From positions 1 to 25,914 of the forward strand of contig JAYSFC010000044.1 in the NCBI GenBank assembly GCA_041913505.1: 25,914 bases of DNA. The letters are read 5' to 3'. The notes beneath the pieces were generated by a model, which had not been told where the DNA came from, did no database searches, and saw only the letters and a list, made by a program, of their open reading frames with translations. Positions 22,645 to 25,914 of the stretch are shown here, one piece after another. The first letter of the stretch is position 1; every line of letters starts with the position of its first letter. The stretch is from JAYSFC01 sp041913505. Lineage in GTDB: Bacteria > Pseudomonadota > Gammaproteobacteria > Burkholderiales > Burkholderiaceae_C. The translations under genes and the position numbers were made by a program.

Positions 22645-22676
22645 AAAAAGGGCAGCGCGGTGGCCCGGGCTGCCCT
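22645..22676 (-). terminator. Terminator after rpmE2
   Basis: On the minus strand an 8-bp stem AGGGCAGC / GCTGCCCT (22669-22676 and 22649-22656) with a 12-base loop is followed by a T-run (the plus-strand A-run 22645-22649). It lies 44 bases after the rpmE2 stop and separates that gene from the glycosyltransferase. A second small palindrome GCAAAGT-GCTT-ACTTTGC (22712-22729) covers the rpmE2 stop codon but has no T-run. Confidence 0.75.
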
Positions 22677-22720
22677 GGTTCCAATCGGCGGATCGTGGCC
22701 GCCGGCTGGCTGCAAAGTGC

Positions 22721-22975
22721 TTACTTTGCGGTGGTCTTGCCGAAGCGGTTGCGGAAGCGCTCCACGCGGCCGCCCATGTTGTCCACGGACTTCTGCGTAC
22801 CGGTGTAGAAGGGGTGCGATTCGCTGGAGGTGTCCAGCTTGAACAGCGGATATTCCTTGCCTTCGAAGGTGTCGGTTTCCTTGGTGTTCACGCAGGAGCG
22901 GGTCACGAACTTGAAGCCGTTGGACAGGTCAACGAACAGCACTTCGCGGTAATTGGGGTGGATGCCTTCTTTCAT
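22721..22975 (-). CDS. rpmE2: 50S ribosomal protein L31 type B
   Basis: An 84-residue ribosomal protein of the 50S subunit. It begins MKEGIHPNYREVLFVDLSNG and contains the type B hallmarks FVTRSCVNTKET and SHPFYTGTQK. Only one cysteine is present, so the zinc-binding CxxC of type A L31 is missing; this is the zinc-independent form. AAGGAAG precedes ATG 22975 by a few bases. In many betaproteobacteria this gene follows rho directly; here about 2.8 kb with two other genes lies between them. Confidence 0.96.
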   Translation of the reverse strand: MKEGIHPNYREVLFVDLSNGFKFVTRSCVNTKETDTFEGKEYPLFKLDTSSESHPFYTGTQKSVDNMGGRVERFRNRFGKTTAK

Positions 22976-23002
22976 GGTCTTCCTTCAAGTCAGCGGGAGC
23001 CG

Positions 23003-23019
23003 CACCAGCCAGTCTGGTG
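23003..23019 (-). other. Hairpin in the rpmE2 leader
   Basis: A perfect 6-bp stem CACCAG / CTGGTG with a 5-base loop lies 28-44 bases before the rpmE2 start. L31 genes in several phyla have structured leaders that bind L31; whether this is one is unknown. Confidence 0.35.
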
Positions 23020-23042
23020 TACTTTCCGCAAAAAGCTCTCCA

Positions 23043-24254
23043 TTATCGCACGGGTTCGGCAGCCGGGGCAACCGGCCTGGGGCGCGGCCCGGTATAGGCG
23101 GCGCGCGGGCGGATGATCTGGCGCCCTGCGCGCTGTTCCAGCGCCTGTGCCAGCCAGCCCGCGCAGCGCCCGAGCGCGAAGAGGCCGAAGGCGCTACCCC
23201 GAGGCAGGCTGAGGTGGCGGCGCAGCGCCACCAGTGCGAAATCGACCGAGGGGTGCTGCCCAGTCAAGGCGAGCACCTCCTGGACCAGCGACGCCGAGGC
23301 GGGATACTGCGGCGCGATCGCGGCCAGCAGCGCGGCGGCGCGCACGTCGCCCTGCGGGTAGAGGTGGTGGCCAAAGCCTGGCAGCCGCTCGCCCCGCACC
23401 AGCCGCTGGCGCAGCCGCGCGGGCGCGGCTTCTTCGCCGAGCTCGTCCCACAGGGCCTCGACACGGGCCGTGGTGCCGCCGTGGCGCCCCCCAGTCAGCG
23501 CTGCAAGGCCCCCCACCACGGCCGCGCGCAGGCTAGCGCCCGTGGAGGCAATGCAGCGCGCGGTGAAGCCCGAGGCGTTGAGCTCGTGGTCCGCGCACAG
23601 CACCAGCGCCATGCGCACCAGATGGGCACCATCGGCATCAAGCCCCCAGGCGCGTGCGCACTGCCGATGAATGGGCTCGGCGCTGGGCGCGGCGCCGAGC
23701 AGGCAGGCGGCGAGCAGGCGCAGCAGCGCGCCGCACCCTGCCACGATGCGTTCGGGGGATTGCTGCCACGCGGCGGTGGGGCCATCCTCGGAGGCTGCCG
23801 TGAACAGGGGCAACAGCGTCTCCTCGCAAGTGCGCTGCAGGAAGTGAGGGCGCAGCGCCGCCAGCGCGCCCGGTTCGGGCGTCGCTTGGGGTGGGAAGGC
23901 CTGCGCGGCGTCGCATTGCCAGAGGAGGGCGGCCGTGTCCTCCAGCGTGTGCTCGCGTGCCCAGACCACAGCATCTTCCCCCCGGTAGTAGAGCCGCCCG
24001 TCCTCGATGAGTGTGATGGCGGACTCCAGCACTGGCAGCCCCCAGTCCAGCGTGGCCTGGGCCACGTCCCGGGGCTTGCGGCCCTGACCGCGCTGGCGGG
24101 CGAGCTGCTCAACCTCCGCGCGCAGGTAGCGGCTCTCGTGGGCGCTTGCACCCGGATGCGCGTGCAGCAGGCCGCGGCTCACGTAGGCGTAAAGCGTGGG
24201 GCGGGTGACACCCAGCAGGGCGGTGGCTTCGGCGGCGGTCAGGTAGCGCGACAT
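23043..24254 (-). CDS. Citrate-synthase-family enzyme with N-terminal helix-turn-helix
   Basis: A 403-residue fusion. Residues 1-55 are a MerR/excisionase-type winged helix: YLTAAEATALLGVTRPTLYAY, then a wing SRGLL and the SRYLRAEVEQL helix. Residues ~70-385 are a citrate synthase fold. Three catalytic positions seem kept: His223 in CADHELNASGFTAR, His296 in LPGFGHHLYPQGD, and Asp338 in PSVDFALVAL; a C-terminal RPRAAYTGPRP matches the usual RPxAxYxGP. The usual 'GxLHGGA' loop is GGRHGG. It could condense acetyl-CoA or propionyl-CoA with a 2-oxo acid, regulate transcription in response to its substrates, or both. It is divergent from a family III CoA-transferase across an AT-rich 100-base gap. 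No Shine-Dalgarno precedes ATG 24254. The specific substrate is unknown. Confidence 0.85.
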   Translation of the reverse strand: MSRYLTAAEATALLGVTRPTLYAYVSRGLLHAHPGASAHESRYLRAEVEQLARQRGQGRKPRDVAQATLDWGLPVLESAITLIEDGRLYYRGEDAVVWAREHTLEDTAALLWQCDAAQAFPPQATPEPGALAALRPHFLQRTCEETLLPLFTAASEDGPTAAWQQSPERIVAGCGALLRLLAACLLGAAPSAEPIHRQCARAWGLDADGAHLVRMALVLCADHELNASGFTARCIASTGASLRAAVVGGLAALTGGRHGGTTARVEALWDELGEEAAPARLRQRLVRGERLPGFGHHLYPQGDVRAAALLAAIAPQYPASASLVQEVLALTGQHPSVDFALVALRRHLSLPRGSAFGLFALGRCAGWLAQALEQRAGRQIIRPRAAYTGPRPRPVAPAAEPVR

Positions 24255-24260
24255 GGGGAT

Positions 24261-24289
24261 ACTGTAGATAAGTTGATTTAAATAATCAA
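24261..24289 (-). promoter_or_regulatory. Predicted promoter of the HTH/citrate-synthase gene
   Basis: On the minus strand TTGATT (24284-24289) and TACAGT (24261-24266) are spaced 17 bases. The predicted transcription start falls at about the ATG at 24254, so the mRNA may be leaderless, consistent with the missing ribosome binding site. Confidence 0.5.
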
Positions 24290-24301
24290 TATTGACAATA
24301 T
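24273..24301. promoter_or_regulatory. Pair of palindromes between the divergent promoters (candidate operator)
   Basis: TTGATT-TAAAT-AATCAA (24273-24289) and ATATTG-A-CAATAT (24289-24301) adjoin. They cover the -35 elements of both predicted promoters. The stretch is nearly free of G and C while the neighbouring genes are very GC-rich. The DNA-binding domain of the adjacent citrate-synthase fusion is the obvious candidate ligand, by inference. Confidence 0.55.
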
Positions 24302-24319
24302 ATTTTCAAAACCTATTCT
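24292..24319 (+). promoter_or_regulatory. Predicted sigma-70 promoter of the CoA-transferase gene
   Basis: Consensus TTGACA (24292-24297), a 16-base spacer and TATTCT (24314-24319), 35 bases before ATG 24355. Confidence 0.65.
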
Positions 24320-24354
24320 GGCGTTCTCACCCACTCGCACCTGCGGAGCACGCC

Positions 24355-25749
24355 ATGTCCCATCCAACCGTCTTCACCCATTGCGCACAAGCCTTGTGGG
24401 AGGCTGTGCGCGGCCCCCTGGCGGCGCTGGCACATCTGGGCGTGGAGGGTGGGCCGCAGGTGCTGCCCTCGGTTTTTCCCGTTTCGGAGCTGGCAGCGGC
24501 TTCGGTGGGGGTGGCGGGGCTGGCGGTGTCGGAACTGCTGGGGGCCGCTGGCCTGCCGGTGCCGAGGGTGCGGGTCGATGACAGGCTGGCATCGCTCTGG
24601 TTCGGCTCTACATTGCAGCCCCTGGGTTGGGAACTGCCGCCGCTGTGGGATGCCGTGGCGGGCGACTACCGCGCGGCCGATGGCTGGATTCGGCTGCATA
24701 CCAACGCTCCCCACCACCGTGCGGCGGCGCTGGCCGTGCTGGGAACGCCTGCTGAGCGTGCGGACGTGGCCAGCGCCGTCGCGCGCTGGGAAGCGGATGT
24801 GCTCGAAGCTGCGATCGTCGCGCGCGGCGGCTGCGCGGCCCGCATGCGCAGCCTCGATGCCTGGGCCACCCATCCCCAGGGGCGGGCCGTGCAGCAGGAG
24901 CCGTTGCTGCACTGGCTGGATGCCGGACCGCCTGTGCAGCCCTCCGCGTCATGGCAACCTTCGGCCGACCGGCCCTTGCGGGGCGTACGCGTGCTGGACC
25001 TCACGCGCATCCTCGCCGGCCCCACGGCCACGCGCCTGCTCGCGGGCTACGGTGCCGAGGTGCTGCGCATCGACCCGCCCGGCTGGGACGAGCCGGGCAC
25101 GGTGCCCGAGGTCACGCTGGGCAAGCGCTGCGCGCGGCTCGACCTGCGCGATGCGGCCGACCGCGCGGTGTTTGAGCGGCTGCTGGCCGGGGCGGATGTG
25201 CTGGTGCACGGCTACCGCTTCGGCGCGCTCGAGGGATTGGGGCTCGGCGCGGCTTGGCGGCGGAGCGTGAACCCGGGCCTGGTGGATGTGTCGCTCAACG
25301 CCTATGGCTGGAGCGGCCCTTGGCAGGGCCGCCGGGGCTTCGACAGCCTGGTGCAGATGAGCGTCGGCATCGCTGAGGCGGGCATGCGCACCCTGGCGCG
25401 CGATCGCCCCACGCCGCTGCCCGTGCAGGCAATCGACCATGCCACCGGATACCTGCTCGCGGCGGCTGCGGTCATGGGGCTGGCGCGGCGCGCGCAGGGT
25501 CTGGGGGGCTGCGAGGTGCGGGCCTCGCTCGCGCGCACGGCACACCTGCTGGCGCAAGGTGGCGCTGCCGTGCAGGGTGCTCCGGCGCTGGCGCCGGCAT
25601 CGGAGCAGGATTGGGCGCCGGAAACCGAGGCCACGTCCTGGGGCCCCGCGCGGCGCATGGCCGCGCCGGTGCATGTTGAAGGCGCGCCGCTATGCTGGGA
25701 GTGCGGCGCGGGTGCGCTGGGGGCGGCGGCGCCTGCGTGGCGGGGTTGA
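24355..25749 (+). CDS. Family III CoA-transferase (CaiB/BaiF type)
   Basis: A 464-residue enzyme of the family III CoA-transferases, which move CoA between carboxylic acids. The second half has the standard fold: RPLRGVRVLDLTRILAGPTA followed by the GYGAEVLRIDPP nucleotide-like motif, VTLGKRCARLDLRD, ADVLVHGYR, and RRGFDSLVQMSVGIA, whose Asp330 corresponds to the catalytic aspartate. The first ~200 residues resemble the C-terminal part of a CaiB protein (DGWIRLHTNAPHHRAAALAVLG), giving a permuted or tandem arrangement. Start ATG 24355 has GGAG at 24345-24348, six bases before it; an upstream frame to 24292 covers the promoter and is rejected. It is divergent from the citrate-synthase fusion. 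Substrate pair unknown. Confidence 0.82.
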   Translation: MSHPTVFTHCAQALWEAVRGPLAALAHLGVEGGPQVLPSVFPVSELAAASVGVAGLAVSELLGAAGLPVPRVRVDDRLASLWFGSTLQPLGWELPPLWDAVAGDYRAADGWIRLHTNAPHHRAAALAVLGTPAERADVASAVARWEADVLEAAIVARGGCAARMRSLDAWATHPQGRAVQQEPLLHWLDAGPPVQPSASWQPSADRPLRGVRVLDLTRILAGPTATRLLAGYGAEVLRIDPPGWDEPGTVPEVTLGKRCARLDLRDAADRAVFERLLAGADVLVHGYRFGALEGLGLGAAWRRSVNPGLVDVSLNAYGWSGPWQGRRGFDSLVQMSVGIAEAGMRTLARDRPTPLPVQAIDHATGYLLAAAAVMGLARRAQGLGGCEVRASLARTAHLLAQGGAAVQGAPALAPASEQDWAPETEATSWGPARRMAAPVHVEGAPLCWECGAGALGAAAPAWRG

Positions 25750-25779
25750 AAACAAAACGCCCCGCGGGCGGCGGGGCGT
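25750..25779 (-). terminator. Terminator after rho
   Basis: A perfect 9-bp stem ACGCCCCGC / GCGGGGCGT (25757-25765, 25771-25779) with a 5-base loop. On the minus strand it is followed by TTTTGTTTT, marking the end of rho transcription. On the plus strand there is no T-run, but the hairpin may still protect the CoA-transferase mRNA. Confidence 0.8.
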
Positions 25780-25801
25780 GGATGGGATGCGTTAGCGTGG
25801 A

Positions 25802-25914
25802 TCAGCCACCGCGGCGCATCATGTCGAAGAACTCGATATTGTTCTTCGTGGCCTTCATGTTCTTGATCATGAGTTCCATGGACTCGATCTCGTCCATGTT
25901 GTACATGAACTGGC
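25802..25914 (-). CDS. rho: Transcription termination factor Rho, C-terminal end (truncated by window)
   Basis: The last ~37 codons of Rho, the hexameric RNA helicase that ends untranslated transcripts. The translated end, QFMYNMDEIESMELMIKNMK followed by ATKNNIEFFDMMRRGG, matches the conserved Rho C-terminus, in which 'MDEIESMEF...' and 'FFxMM' are typical. The stop is TGA at 25802-25804 (minus strand). The rest of the gene lies outside the window. Confidence 0.93.
   Translation of the reverse strand, partial: QFMYNMDEIESMELMIKNMKATKNNIEFFDMMRRGG

Noticed and set aside
22574..22684. TTG 22684 as the glycosyltransferase start
   Set aside because: The frame would span the rpmE2 terminator and encode a Pro-rich lead unlike GT-C proteins.
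1..25914. tRNA, rRNA, CRISPR, transposase, integrase or toxin-antitoxin genes
   Set aside because: None recognised. The RHH protein lacks a toxin partner, so an antitoxin call is not supported.

Overview
The window reads as a chromosomal segment of a high-GC betaproteobacterium of the order Burkholderiales, most likely family Comamonadaceae (Acidovorax, Alicycliphilus or Delftia type). This rests on protein character, on the ftsH-folP-glmM order, on the clustering of ppk1, ppx and pst-pho genes, and on rho with a type B L31 gene nearby. No database search was possible, so the taxonomic call is inference. No tRNA, rRNA, CRISPR array, insertion sequence or phage gene was seen.

Layout. (1) 1-2800, plus strand: the ftsH 3' end with its terminator, then folP and glmM overlapping by four bases, closed by a set of hairpins. 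(2) 2780-5008, minus strand: a PAS-PAS-GGDEF-EAL cyclic-di-GMP protein. (3) 5147-19536, a phosphate-starvation block: an OlsB-like acyltransferase, ppk1 and sixA on the plus strand; a minus-strand run of fasciclin lipoprotein, substrate-binding protein, ppx and a histone-H1-like ribbon-helix-helix protein; then pstS-pstC-pstA-pstB-phoU-phoB on the plus strand and phoR behind a strong terminator. (4) 19520-22573, minus strand: a PMT/ArnT-like membrane glycosyltransferase followed by a MATE exporter. (5) 22645-25914: rpmE2, a citrate-synthase-like enzyme with an N-terminal helix-turn-helix, a divergent family III CoA-transferase, and the 3' end of rho.

How it fits together. Direct repeats of TGTCA-type half-sites at exactly 11-base spacing (PhoB boxes) lie before the olsB-like gene, before ppk1, before pstS, and on the minus strand before the fasciclin gene. 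The cluster therefore appears to unite phosphate uptake (Pst), sensing (PhoU, PhoB, PhoR), polyphosphate synthesis and breakdown (Ppk1, Ppx) and replacement of phospholipid by phosphorus-free ornithine lipid (OlsB) under PhoB. The fasciclin and binding-protein genes are possible new members.

The features most worth a second look are the Pho-box arrays, a 41-bp near-perfect palindrome between ppx and the ribbon-helix-helix gene, the terminator splitting phoB from phoR, and the helix-turn-helix/citrate-synthase plus CoA-transferase pair, whose divergent promoters overlap palindromes in an AT-rich gap and which sits between rho and rpmE2.
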